A stretch of DNA of 64,000 bases from MWCM01 sp964558315 (lineage in GTDB: Bacteria; Patescibacteriota; UBA1384; XYA2-FULL-43-10), in contig CAZLCL010000001.1 of NCBI GenBank assembly GCA_964558315.1, forward strand, positions 1 to 64,000, in the 5' to 3' direction. Position 1 is the first letter of the stretch, and the number at the start of each line of letters is the position of its first letter. Shown piece after piece: positions 23,622 to 32,500 of the stretch. The position numbers and the translations under genes were made by a program. The notes under the pieces were generated by a model. It had not been told where the DNA came from, ran no database searches, and was given only the letters and a program-made list of their open reading frames with translations.

Positions 23622-25142
23622 ATGACGACAACATTGGTAGGGATAGCCGCCCTTCTCGTCGGTGTAATTTTGGGCGTAATAATATGGAATCAAACATTTG
23701 GAGGTAGAGCTAAAAATTCAAAAGAAAAAGCTGAAAAAATTTTAGAAGAAGCCGAAACAAAGCACAAAGAATTATTATTACAAGCAAAAGACAACGCAAT
23801 AAAAATTAAGGAGGAAGCAGAACAAGAGGTAAAAAAGAAACAAAAATATGTTGAAGATGTAGAAAAAGAACTTAGAAAAAGAGAATCAGTGCTGGATAAC
23901 AGAATTGGCATGGTTGAAAATAATAAACTGGAGCTGGAAAAAAAGCAAAAAGATATAAATTCGATAAAAGAAACATTGCAATCTTTGCGTAAAAAGCAGG
24001 AGCAATCACTAGAAAAAATTGCAAAGATGAGCAAAGAGGAAGCCAAAGACGTTTTGTTAAAAATTGTTGAAAAAGAAGGCAAGAATGATTTAGTTAAAAA
24101 GATTAAAGAAGTTGATGATTATATAAAGGAAAACGCCGAAGAGTATGCGCGGAAAATTATTGTAACAGCCATGCAGAGAATCGCGGCTGATACGGCATCA
24201 GAAAATACAACTTCGACAGTATCTTTAACTTCCGATGATATGAAGGGTAGGATCATTGGTCGTGAGGGCAGAAACATTCAAGCATTTGAAAAAGTAACTG
24301 GGGTAGATTTAATAATTGATGATACTCCCGAAGCAGTAGTCTTATCTTCGTTTGATCCGGTGCGCCGTCAAGTAGCCAAAGTGACATTGGAACAGTTGGT
24401 TTTAGACGGAAGAATTCATCCGACAAGAATCGAGGAAGCTTACGAAAAAGCCAAAAAAGATGTTGCCGCAGAAATAAAAAAGGCTGGTGAAGAGGCGGTA
24501 GTCGAGATTGGGGTAACTGGAGTTCCACAAGAAATTATAAGGATTCTTGGACGGTTAAAATTTAGAAACTCTTACGGTCAAAATCAATTAAGACATGCTG
24601 TCGAGGTCGCAAGAATTTCTGCCGCGTTGGCTGATGAAACCGGATCTGATGTAGCATTAGCCAAAAAAGCAGGTTTATTGCATGATTTAGGAAAAGCTGT
24701 TGACCACGAAGTGCCGGGTTCTCATGCAGTGATCTCGGCCGACATCGCCAGAAAATTCAATCTTCCGAGTAATTTAATTAATGCCATAGAAGCTCATCAT
24801 CAGGATGTTGAAGCTGAAAGCGTGGAAGCATTAATTGTGCAAATTGCCGATGCCATCTCTTCTGCTAGACCCGGTGCAAGGCGAGAGTCTATGGAAAATT
24901 ACGTTAAGAGATTGGAAGACCTAGAGAGAGTGGCTAATTCATTTGAGGGAGTGGAAAAATCTTTTGCTATTCAAGCCGGAAGAGAGATTAGAGTATTAGT
25001 CATTCCAGCTGAAATTGATGATTTAGCCGCCGCTAAAATATCTAAAGAAGTAGCAAAAAAAATTGAGGAAGAGTTGCAATATCCGGGTCAAATTAAAGTT
25101 AATGTAATACGAGAGGTCAGGGCAGTAGAGTATGCCAAATAA
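23622..25142 (+). CDS. rny: Ribonuclease Y (506 aa)
   Basis: Membrane-anchored endoribonuclease that starts mRNA decay. An N-terminal helix (residues 4-22), a long charged coiled coil (about 30-190), a KH domain with GRIIGREGRNIQ (209-220), and an HD domain with GLLHDLGKAVDHE (His-Asp metal pair near 354) are in the standard order. Length is near the usual 510-520. The RBS is GAAAGGAAAA. It overlaps the next gene by 11 nt; rny-ymdB pairing is common in Firmicutes and CPR. Confidence 0.96.
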   Translation: MTTTLVGIAALLVGVILGVIIWNQTFGGRAKNSKEKAEKILEEAETKHKELLLQAKDNAIKIKEEAEQEVKKKQKYVEDVEKELRKRESVLDNRIGMVENNKLELEKKQKDINSIKETLQSLRKKQEQSLEKIAKMSKEEAKDVLLKIVEKEGKNDLVKKIKEVDDYIKENAEEYARKIIVTAMQRIAADTASENTTSTVSLTSDDMKGRIIGREGRNIQAFEKVTGVDLIIDDTPEAVVLSSFDPVRRQVAKVTLEQLVLDGRIHPTRIEEAYEKAKKDVAAEIKKAGEEAVVEIGVTGVPQEIIRILGRLKFRNSYGQNQLRHAVEVARISAALADETGSDVALAKKAGLLHDLGKAVDHEVPGSHAVISADIARKFNLPSNLINAIEAHHQDVEAESVEALIVQIADAISSARPGARRESMENYVKRLEDLERVANSFEGVEKSFAIQAGREIRVLVIPAEIDDLAAAKISKEVAKKIEEELQYPGQIKVNVIREVRAVEYAK

Positions 25143-25920
25143 TAAAGAAAAGAAGATATTATTTATCGGAGATATTGTAGGCAAACCGGGACGAAACGCC
25201 GTAAAAAAACTACTTGAAACTATAAAAATGGATGAAAAAATCGATTATGTTTTAGCTAATGGTGAAAATATTGCTTCGGGAAAGGGTGCTACATATAAAA
25301 TTATCAAAGAAATGAAGATAATTGGCATAGATTATTTTACATCGGGTAATCATATTTGGAACAATAAAGATATCCTTCCGCACATGGAGAGGGGAGATGT
25401 AGAAATATTACGGCCATTAAATTATTCTAACGATTCAGCTGGAAAGGGATTTGTAGTTTTAGATCAAATTCTTGTTATAAATTTGCAGGGGAGAGTTTTT
25501 ATGAACGAGGAAGTTTCAGATCCGTTTACTTCGGCTCTTAAAGTAATAGAAGAGAATCAAGATAAGATAATAATTGTAGATATCCACGCTGAAGCTACTA
25601 GCGAAAAAATTGCCTTAGCTTATTATTTAGATGGCAAAGTATCTGCAGTATTGGGAACACATACTCATGTTCAGACTGCTGATGAGAGAATACTTAGTAA
25701 GGGCACAGCTTACATTACAGATGTCGGCATGACAGGGCCGATAGATTCGGTTTTGGGTATTAAAAAAGAGATCATTATCGAAAAGTTCTTGACACAAATG
25801 CCACAATCCCATAAAGTAGCAAGTGGAGACGCGATATTTAATGCGGTTTTGGTGACCGTTGATTTAGATACAAAAGCGGCTTTAAAAATCAAAAGAATCA
25901 ATAAATTAGTAACATGTTAG
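25132..25920 (+). CDS. ymdB: YmdB-family metallophosphoesterase (262 aa)
   Basis: TIGR00282-type calcineurin-like phosphoesterase. Metal-binding motifs are all present: FIGDIVGKPGR (Asp), ANGENIASG (Asn), TSGNHIWNN (Gly-Asn-His), VDIHAEATSEK, and GTHTHVQTADE (double His). Bacillus YmdB hydrolyses 2',3'-cyclic AMP and influences development. Overlap with rny suggests a joint role in RNA turnover. It ends 10 nt before the HU gene. Confidence 0.92.
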   Translation: MPNNKEKKILFIGDIVGKPGRNAVKKLLETIKMDEKIDYVLANGENIASGKGATYKIIKEMKIIGIDYFTSGNHIWNNKDILPHMERGDVEILRPLNYSNDSAGKGFVVLDQILVINLQGRVFMNEEVSDPFTSALKVIEENQDKIIIVDIHAEATSEKIALAYYLDGKVSAVLGTHTHVQTADERILSKGTAYITDVGMTGPIDSVLGIKKEIIIEKFLTQMPQSHKVASGDAIFNAVLVTVDLDTKAALKIKRINKLVTC

Positions 25921-25930
25921 AGGAGACAAC

Positions 25931-26203
25931 ATGAATAAAAGCGAATTGATTTCAGAGGTTGCCAGAAAAACGGGTTTATCTCAAAGAGAGGCAGAGGTAG
26001 GAATTCAAACTATGCTCGATCTGTTATCAAATGAACTGAAAAAGGGCGGAAAGGTTACTTTAACAGGATTCGGAACATTTGATGTCGGTAAAAGAAAAGC
26101 CAGAAGCGGTGTAAATCCTAGAACCGGTCAAGCTATTAAAATTCCAGCCTCCAAGATGCCAAGATTTAAACCTAGTAGGTCTCTGAGAACCTCAGTAAAA
26201 TAA
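25931..26203 (+). CDS. hup: HU-family DNA-binding protein (90 aa)
   Basis: Histone-like nucleoid protein with full HU length and signature: MNKSELISEVARKTGLSQRE, GFGTFDVGKRKAR, and the DNA-clamping arm RSGVNPRTGQAIKIPAS with the kinking proline. It lies at the end of the rny-ymdB operon, preceded by AGAGGAG. A strong terminator follows. Confidence 0.96.
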   Translation: MNKSELISEVARKTGLSQREAEVGIQTMLDLLSNELKKGGKVTLTGFGTFDVGKRKARSGVNPRTGQAIKIPASKMPRFKPSRSLRTSVK

Positions 26204-26214
26204 ATAAAAATATT

Positions 26215-26253
26215 AAAATGACACGAAAGGCACACCGATCGTGTCATTTTTTA
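26215..26253 (+). terminator. Intrinsic terminator after the HU gene
   Basis: Twelve-base arms AAAATGACACGA (26215-26226) and TCGTGTCATTTT (26239-26250) are followed by T residues. The stem is perfect. Confidence 0.9.
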
Positions 26254-26318
26254 TCTCATTTTTTGGTTGAATATTTAGGCAAATTAGAGTATTTTGTAAA
26301 AGTCTAATATGTAAAAAT

Positions 26319-26394
26319 GCCCGCGTAGCTCAGTGGATAGAGCGCCGCCGTCCTAAGGCGGGCGTCGTAGGTTCGATTCCTACCGCGGGTACCA
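26319..26394 (+). tRNA. tRNA-Arg(CCU)
   Basis: The acceptor GCCCGCG/CGCGGGT (G1-U72 wobble) has A73 and an encoded CCA. The anticodon stem CCGCC/GGCGG encloses GTCCTAA, anticodon CCU. The T-arm has TTCGATT. Its 3' 19 nt are repeated at 26517-26535 behind the element that follows. Confidence 0.95.
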
Positions 26395-26535
26395 GCTCGT
26401 TCTGCCAATAACCTGGCGGAAGGAGCTGGTAGCCATAATAGCGGAATCGAAAGGCGGAAACGCGGCTGGCGCTGAGCCGGGGTAGACAAATCCCGCAACA
26501 GCGGGATATCGGTTACCGATTCCTACCGCGGGTAC
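26395..26535 (+). repeat. tRNA-Arg 3'-end element (Arg copy)
   Basis: The element has four parts. Hairpin A starts at the tRNA CCA (CCAGCTC 26392-26398 with GAGCTGG 26423-26429, extended by TTC/GAA and GCCA/TGGC). The 44-nt core (26443-26486) is shared with the tRNA-Gly element and opens with GGAATCGAA, the exact antisense of this tRNA's T-loop. Hairpin B is ATCCCGC/GCGGGAT (26490-26507). A perfect 19-nt direct copy of the tRNA 3' end (26517-26535) lies 143 nt from the original. Where the Gly copy has GGAGTCG...CGACTCC, this copy has GGAATCG...CGATTCC, a covariation that follows the host tRNA. Confidence 0.7.
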
Positions 26536-26611
26536 TAGTTTGCTTTTACATCAATTTTCCTAAAATAGTTAATAATACAAATAAGCAGGGATTAGCGCAG
26601 TAAATCAGCGT

Positions 26612-26687
26612 CGGAGCGTGGCCTAATTGGTAAGGCACACGATTCGGGTTCGTGAGACTCCGGGTTCGAGTCCCGGCGCTCCGACCA
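26612..26687 (+). tRNA. tRNA-Pro(CGG)
   Basis: The acceptor CGGAGCG/CGCTCCG has an encoded ACCA end. The anticodon stem CACGA/TCGTG encloses TTCGGGT, anticodon CGG. No flanking element of the Gly/Arg type follows. Confidence 0.95.
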
Positions 26688-26752
26688 ATAAGTATTCAAG
26701 ATTTAGAAAATCACGCATTTTTAATAATTGTATGAATAAGTGATAAACTGAG

Positions 26753-27478
26753 ATGAACATAAGAAATAGTAATCTAAAATATGTATTGATTCGATTCTTT
26801 TTCATTTTGCTGGGTGTGTCAATGGGTTTAGTCATAATGGCGCAATTCAGAACCGTGCCGGATATCATCACAAATCCTGAAACTCCTGTTTTAAGCCTTA
26901 AAGAGACGAGACATATATTATATCAAGAGCAGGAAGATCTTCAGGCAGAGATTCAAAATTTAAACGAACAGAACGAAGCTTTAAGCAACGATATTAAGAA
27001 AAGTAATGTCTCAACCGAGTCGCTAAAGGAGCTGGAAAAAGAAAAGGCTTTAGCTGGTCAAACTAAAGTTTCTGGTGACGGAGTAATCATTACTTTAGAT
27101 GACAGTCCGCTAGATAGGGCAAATGAGGAGTCAATAGTTCATGCCGCTGATATCCGCGATGTAATAAATTATTTGTGGGCTTCAGAGGCAGAAGCAATCT
27201 CGATTAACGATCAAAGAGTAGTTTTTACAACCTCTATTGATTGTGTAGTAAATACCATTCTTGTAAATAACACTAAAATATCAAATCCTTTTATTATAAA
27301 GGCGATTGGCAACACCGATAAAATGAAGACAATAATCAATAGCCAGATGAATTTGTCTGATATTAAAAATCGCGCTAAAAGCGGCTTAATTTTTGAGTTT
27401 TCTTATAAAAAAAATATCACTATCGAACCGTATCTAGGATATTTTAATGTAACAACATATAATCAAAATAAAGAATGA
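26753..27478 (+). CDS. DUF881 family membrane protein (241 aa)
   Basis: An N-terminal transmembrane helix (about residues 10-32), a coiled coil (about 60-105, LYQEQEDLQAEIQNLNEQNE), and the DUF881 domain (GDGVIITLDDSPLD, HAADIRDVINYLWASEAEAI, INDQRV) are in order. The family (YlxW/YlxX in Firmicutes, often near division genes) has no firmly established activity. It overlaps the next gene by 4 nt (ATGA), which appears to be a related protein. Confidence 0.82.
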   Translation: MNIRNSNLKYVLIRFFFILLGVSMGLVIMAQFRTVPDIITNPETPVLSLKETRHILYQEQEDLQAEIQNLNEQNEALSNDIKKSNVSTESLKELEKEKALAGQTKVSGDGVIITLDDSPLDRANEESIVHAADIRDVINYLWASEAEAISINDQRVVFTTSIDCVVNTILVNNTKISNPFIIKAIGNTDKMKTIINSQMNLSDIKNRAKSGLIFEFSYKKNITIEPYLGYFNVTTYNQNKE

Positions 27479-27879
27479 AAAAGTTAATTAGAAAAAAAGA
27501 CTGGATTGTATTACTTTTAGCCGCAATTGTTCTGGGCTTAGTAGTTGCTATTCGTTATTATTCGATAATTAAACCAAGTTTAATTGAAGCTGATGATCAG
27601 ATTTTAGCTGTGGAAATAGAAAAAATTGTAAAAACAAATTCAGAATTAAAAAATCAGATTTCAAACTTAACACAGAAAAATCAAAACTATAAAGAATCAA
27701 TAAGCGACAAAAACAAATTGGAATCTCAAATTAATAANNNNNNNNNNNNNNNNNNNNNNNNNNNNNNNNNNNNNNNNNNNNNNNNNNNNNNNNNNNNNNN
27801 NNNNNNNNNNNNNNNNNNNNNNNNNNNNNNNNNNNNNATTTTACCCAAAGCGGAAGAAAATAATTTTATATATTTATAA
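27475..27879 (+). CDS. Membrane coiled-coil protein, possible second DUF881, broken by N gap
   Basis: The visible 87 N-terminal residues have a transmembrane helix (IVLLLAAIVLGLVVAIRYY) and a coiled coil (about 40-85), the same layout as the preceding DUF881 protein. One hundred N (27738-27837) then hide the middle. The last 13 residues after the gap (ILPKAEENNFIYL) are in frame only if the gap length is right, which is doubtful because 100 N is a placeholder. Family assignment rests on context. Confidence 0.5.
   Translation: MKKLIRKKDWIVLLLAAIVLGLVVAIRYYSIIKPSLIEADDQILAVEIEKIVKTNSELKNQISNLTQKNQNYKESISDKNKLESQINXXXXXXXXXXXXXXXXXXXXXXXXXXXXXXXXXXILPKAEENNFIYL
27738..27837. other. Assembly gap (100 N)
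   Basis: Exactly 100 undetermined bases lie inside a coding region; the round number marks a scaffolding gap of unknown true size. Confidence 0.98.
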
Positions 27880-27894
27880 AGATTAAGGAGGATT

Positions 27895-28905
27895 ATGAGT
27901 TCTAATAAAACTAAAATTGATATATCGTCATGGTCAATTATAAAAATTATTATAATCTTGGTGGGCGCTTACTTTATTTATGTGATTAGGGATGTCATCG
28001 CCTTATTTTTTATTGTGCTAATTTTGGTTTCTGCCTTTTCTCCAACTATCAACAAATGGGCTAAAAAAATTACTAAACCCGGTGCTTTATTGGCTTTGAT
28101 AATGATATTTATGGCAGTTGTTTCGCTAGTGTTAATTTTGGTGATTCCCCCATTAGTCGAGCAAACAACACAATTAGCGCAAAATCTACCGAAGTATCTT
28201 ACAAAGATCAGTTGGATTCACGACTACATTCCTCAAATAAAGGACGCTTTATCGAATTTAAGCGGTCAAGTTGGCAATATCTCGGGAGTGCTATTAACCT
28301 TTACGACCAGCATATTTGGAGGCATGGTAAGCGTTATTATGGCGATAGTTCTCTTTATATATTTTTTGATGGATGAAAAAGGTTTAAAAAGCTTTCTGTT
28401 ATCCTTCGTCACAGAAGAGAGGAGAGATTTAGCTTCTGAAATTTTGCATAAAGTGGCTCACAAAACCGGTGGATGGTTTAAGGGTCAATTATATCTAGCA
28501 TTAATTATCGCTGTGCTAAATTTAATTGCTTTAAGCATAATGGGCATACCTTATGCCATGACTCTAGCAGTTATTTCTGGAATTTTTGAAGTAATCCCAA
28601 CTATCGGGCCGATTCTAGCCGGGTTGATAGCCGCTTTAGTTGCTCTCAGTATTTCGCCTTTTATGGCTTTGCTAGTGTTAATTTGGTATGTAATTGTTCA
28701 ACAGCTAGAAGGGACGCTCATTGTGCCGAAAGTCATGCACAAGACCGTTGGTTTATCTCCAGCTACAATAATTTTAGCTGTATTGGTGGGCGCTAAGGTT
28801 TATGGATTAATGGGTGTAGTATTATCAATTCCGATCGCGGCAGTAATTGTAGTAATAATTCAGGAGTGGAAGAGCGTAAAAATGTTAATCTCAAGTTATG
28901 AATAA
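27895..28905 (+). CDS. AI-2E family (PerM/YdiK-like) permease (336 aa)
   Basis: A polytopic membrane protein with about eight helices. Family marks are PPLVEQTTQLAQNLPKYL in the extracytoplasmic loop, GWFKGQLYLALIIAVLNL, GIPYAMTLAVISGIFEVIPTIGP (the most diagnostic stretch) and LIVPKVMHKTVGLSPATIIL. Members export diverse small molecules or ions; the substrate cannot be read from sequence. RBS TAAGGAGG; it overlaps smpB by 8 nt. Confidence 0.92.
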   Translation: MSSNKTKIDISSWSIIKIIIILVGAYFIYVIRDVIALFFIVLILVSAFSPTINKWAKKITKPGALLALIMIFMAVVSLVLILVIPPLVEQTTQLAQNLPKYLTKISWIHDYIPQIKDALSNLSGQVGNISGVLLTFTTSIFGGMVSVIMAIVLFIYFLMDEKGLKSFLLSFVTEERRDLASEILHKVAHKTGGWFKGQLYLALIIAVLNLIALSIMGIPYAMTLAVISGIFEVIPTIGPILAGLIAALVALSISPFMALLVLIWYVIVQQLEGTLIVPKVMHKTVGLSPATIILAVLVGAKVYGLMGVVLSIPIAAVIVVIIQEWKSVKMLISSYE

Positions 28906-29350
28906 AAATCAACAAATATTAAATAGAAAAGCAAAATTTGATTACGAGATTTTATCAGAACTAGAAGCTGGTGTTGTTTTAACAGGCAAAGAGATAAAAT
29001 CCATTAGAGCAGGTAAGATTAATATGTCTGGCTCGTATATCAAGCTATTAAAAAATGAGCTTTATTGGGTTGGCGCTCACATATCTGTTAAAGATGACGA
29101 TAGCACGAGATCTAGGAAATTGCTGTTAAATAAGGCGCAACTTAAAAAGATTATTGAAAAATCTGAGCAGAAACAATTTACCATCATACCCATAAAGGGA
29201 TACATAGTAAGGGGAAAATTTAAATTGCAGATAGCTACGGCTCGGGGCAAAAAACAATTTGACAAAAGGGAGACAATTAAGAAAAATGATCAACAGAGAG
29301 ATATAGATGTCAAGATAAAGAATATTAAGAGAAATAGTGGGGGATATTGA
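28898..29350 (+). CDS. smpB: SmpB, tmRNA-binding protein (150 aa)
   Basis: Partner of tmRNA in ribosome rescue. NRKAKFDYEILSELEAGVVL, TGKEIKSIRAGKINMSGSYI, and the basic tail that enters the empty A-site mRNA channel are present. The C-terminus ends in IKNIKRNSGGY. The tmRNA gene itself is not in this window. The gene is translationally coupled to the permease upstream. Confidence 0.96.
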   Translation: MNKNQQILNRKAKFDYEILSELEAGVVLTGKEIKSIRAGKINMSGSYIKLLKNELYWVGAHISVKDDDSTRSRKLLLNKAQLKKIIEKSEQKQFTIIPIKGYIVRGKFKLQIATARGKKQFDKRETIKKNDQQRDIDVKIKNIKRNSGGY

Positions 29351-29408
29351 CATGAAAGAATGGTTTTTATACAATGGTATCGTAAGATAAATTGGTGAAT
29401 TACTTGTG

Positions 29409-29437
29409 TTGACAAGCATTTGTTGTTGTGCTAGAAT
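29409..29437 (+). promoter_or_regulatory. rpoBC promoter
   Basis: A consensus -35 TTGACA (29409-29414), 17-bp spacer and -10 TAGAAT (29432-29437). It predicts a leader of about 145 nt before rpoB. Confidence 0.85.
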
Positions 29438-29500
29438 GTTTTTGTTGTATGTAATCATTCATCACCGCACAGGATGAATATAGATAAAAAAATATAGATC

Positions 29501-29567
29501 TTGACTAAATTTTTATTAACCCGCACTACCGGGATTTTTATGTTGTTAAACTTAGTCAGGTCAAAAA
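29501..29567 (+). promoter_or_regulatory. Structured rpoB leader, attenuator candidate
   Basis: TGACTAA pairs with TTAGTCA at the base. Inside it, CCCG/CGGG (29520-29523 and 29530-29533) is followed by ATTTTTA, a small terminator-like hairpin. This could tune RNA polymerase synthesis. The claim rests on visible complementarity only. Confidence 0.4.
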
Positions 29568-29588
29568 TAGTATAAATAAAGGAGCATA

Positions 29589-32500
29589 ATGCCGAAAGCA
29601 AAAAATCAAGTAAGCCGTTTACATCCTCGTGAGGAAAAGGACTTTGAAACACTTCCAAATTTAATCGAAATTCAAACTAAGTCCTATCAATGGTTTTTTA
29701 ATGAAGGCTTAAGAGAGCTTTTGGATGAAATATCTCCGATTGAAGATTTTAATGGCGAAAATTACTCTTTAACATTGGGAGATTATTATGTTGATAAACC
29801 AAAGGTTGACGAGATAACAGCTAGAGACAAGAATCTAACATACAAAGCTCCTTTAAGAGTTAGGGCTTCCTTATTAAACAAGAAAACAGAAGAGATAAAA
29901 GAGGGAGAGATCTTTTTCGGCGATTTTCCACTAATGACTAATAGGGGTAGTTTTATCATCAACGGTGTAGAAAGAGTAGTTGTTTCTCAAATCGTGCGAT
30001 CATACGGTGTTTTGTTTACTGCAGAAGAGATTAATGGCAGAAAATTGTTTGGAGCCAAGATTATTCCTTCTCGGGGCGCTTGGCTAGAAATTGAAACAAG
30101 TTCAAAAAACGTTATCTCAGTAAAGATTGATAGGAAAAGAAGAATCCCTGTTACAACGTTATTGAGAGCTTTTGGTATGGATAGCGATGAGAAAATCAAA
30201 GAAGCATTTTCTGATATAGATATCAATGAAGACCAATTATTTATTGAATCCACGCTAGCAAAAGATCCATCAAAAAATTATGAGGAAGGTTTAGTAGAAA
30301 CATATAAAAGAATCAGGCCGGGTGATTTAGCTACCTCAGAGTCAGCTAAGGTTTTTTTGGAAACAATGTTCTTTAACACCAAAAGATATGATATGGGCAG
30401 AGTTGGTAGATATAAATTAAATCGCCGTTTAGGTATAAATGTAGAAAATACTCCAGAAAACCGCATATTTAGATTAGAAGATTTTATATTAATTTTAAAA
30501 GAGGTGATTAATTTAAATAATACTCCCTTTGCAGAACCGGATGATACGGACAATTTAAAAAATCGAAGAATAAGAGCGGTTGGCGAGCTGGTTCAAAGCC
30601 GAGTAAGGGTTGGGCTTTTAAGAGTCGAAAGAATAGTTAAAGACCGCATGAGTGTAATGGATCCTACTGAAATTACACCTGCAGGATTGGTTAATTCAAG
30701 ACCAATTGGTGCGTCTTTGCAAGAGTTTTTTGCTTCTTCACAGCTTTCACAATTCATGAATCAAACAAACCCATTAAGTGAGCTTGAGCACAAGCGAACG
30801 CTTTCCGCGACTGGTCCTGGTGGTTTATCAAGGGAGCGTGCCGGATTTGAAGTTCGCGATGTTCATGTGTCACATTATGGCCGAATTTGTCCAATTGAAT
30901 CACCGGAAGGTCCAAATATCGGTTTGGTGAGCTATATGGCGAGTTATGCAAAAGTTAATGAATATGGATTTTTAGAGACACCTTTTAGAAAGGTGGTGGT
31001 AAAAGACAATAGAGCTTTTGTTACTGATCAGATTGAATATTTAGATGCGGCTCAAGAAACAGCATCGGTAATTGCACCAGCATCGGTGGAAGTTGATAGC
31101 AAAGGGTATATTAAGAATGATAGAGTTGTTGTTCGAAAAAATTTAGAGCCCGATATTGCTGACGCAAAAGATGTTGAATACATGGATGTTTCTCCTAAAC
31201 AAATTGTCTCAATATCAACCTCGCTGATTCCATTCGTCGAGCATGATGATGCGGCAAGAGCTATGATGGGATCAAATATGCAGAGGCAAGCAGTTCCTTT
31301 AATCAGCCCAGATTCGCCTTTTGTCGGAACAGGCATAGAAAGGGCCGCCGCTAGAGATTCCGGCCAGATATTAGTAGCAAAATCGGCAGGAGAAGTAACT
31401 CATGTTTCATCGAAACTTATAAGAATAAAGGACTCTCGTGGTGAAGAGAGGGACTATCAGTTAGAAAAGTTTATTCGCTCCAATCAGGGCACTTGTATCA
31501 ACCAAAAACCAGTTGTAGTAATGGGGGACAAAGTTGTTAAAGATCAAGTGATTGCTGATTCAAGCGCTACAAAAGAGGGCGAATTGGCGTTGGGTCAAAA
31601 TTTGGTTGTTGCTTTTATGTCTTGGGGTGGAGGAAATTACGAAGATGCGATAATTTTGTCTGATAAGTTAGTAAAAAATCATACCTTATCATCAATTCAT
31701 ATTGAAAAATATTCTTTAGAGGTAAGAGATACTAAATTAGGGCCGGAATTATTGACTCGTGATATCCCTAATGTATCAGAAGAAACTTTATCTAATTTGG
31801 ACGAAAATGGTGTCATAAGATTGGGCGCCGAAGTTTCGGCAGGAGATATTCTGGTCGGAAAAATTTCACCAAAAGGTGAAACCGAACTAACCGCTGAAGA
31901 AAAATTACTTAGAGCAATATTTGGCGAGAAAGCTAAAGATGTTAGAGATTCATCGTTACGTCTGCCTCATGGAGAAAGAGGAAAAGTAGTCGGAGTAAAG
32001 ATATTTTCGAAAGAGAATGGAGATGAATTGCCCACTGGTGTTTATCAAATGGTAGAAGTTTCAGTTGCTCAGCTCAGAAAAATATCGATTGGCGACAAAT
32101 TGGCAGGCCGACATGGTAATAAGGGTGTAATTTCGATGATATTGCCGGAGGAAGATATGCCTTATCTGCCAGACGGGAGAGCTGTTGATGTAATTTTAAA
32201 TCCGCTTGGTGTAATATCTCGTATGAATATTGGTCAGATACTGGAAACCCATTTAGGCTGGGCGGCTATGGAGGGTGGCTATAAGATTTCAACTCCTGCT
32301 TTTGAAGGAGTTAGTAATGAAGAGATTAAAACACATTTACGTCAACAAAATTTGCCTCTATCCGGTAAAACCAGGCTCTTAGACGGGCGAACGGGAGAGG
32401 AATTTGATCGAGAAATCACTGTCGGGGTTATGTATATCTTAAAACTTCATCATTTAGTAGATGATAAAATGCATGCTCGTAGCGTTGGCCCTTACTCTAT

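Noticed and set aside
26319..26535. Intron in tRNA-Arg(CCU) T-arm
   Set aside because: The tRNA is already complete with encoded CCA before the element. The second 3' copy is extra rather than an exon.
26304..26871. Minus-strand frames over tRNA-Arg and tRNA-Pro(CGG)
   Set aside because: They contain tRNA-antisense peptides (GRNRTYDARLRTAALYPLSY, GAPGLEPGVSRTR) and are not genes.
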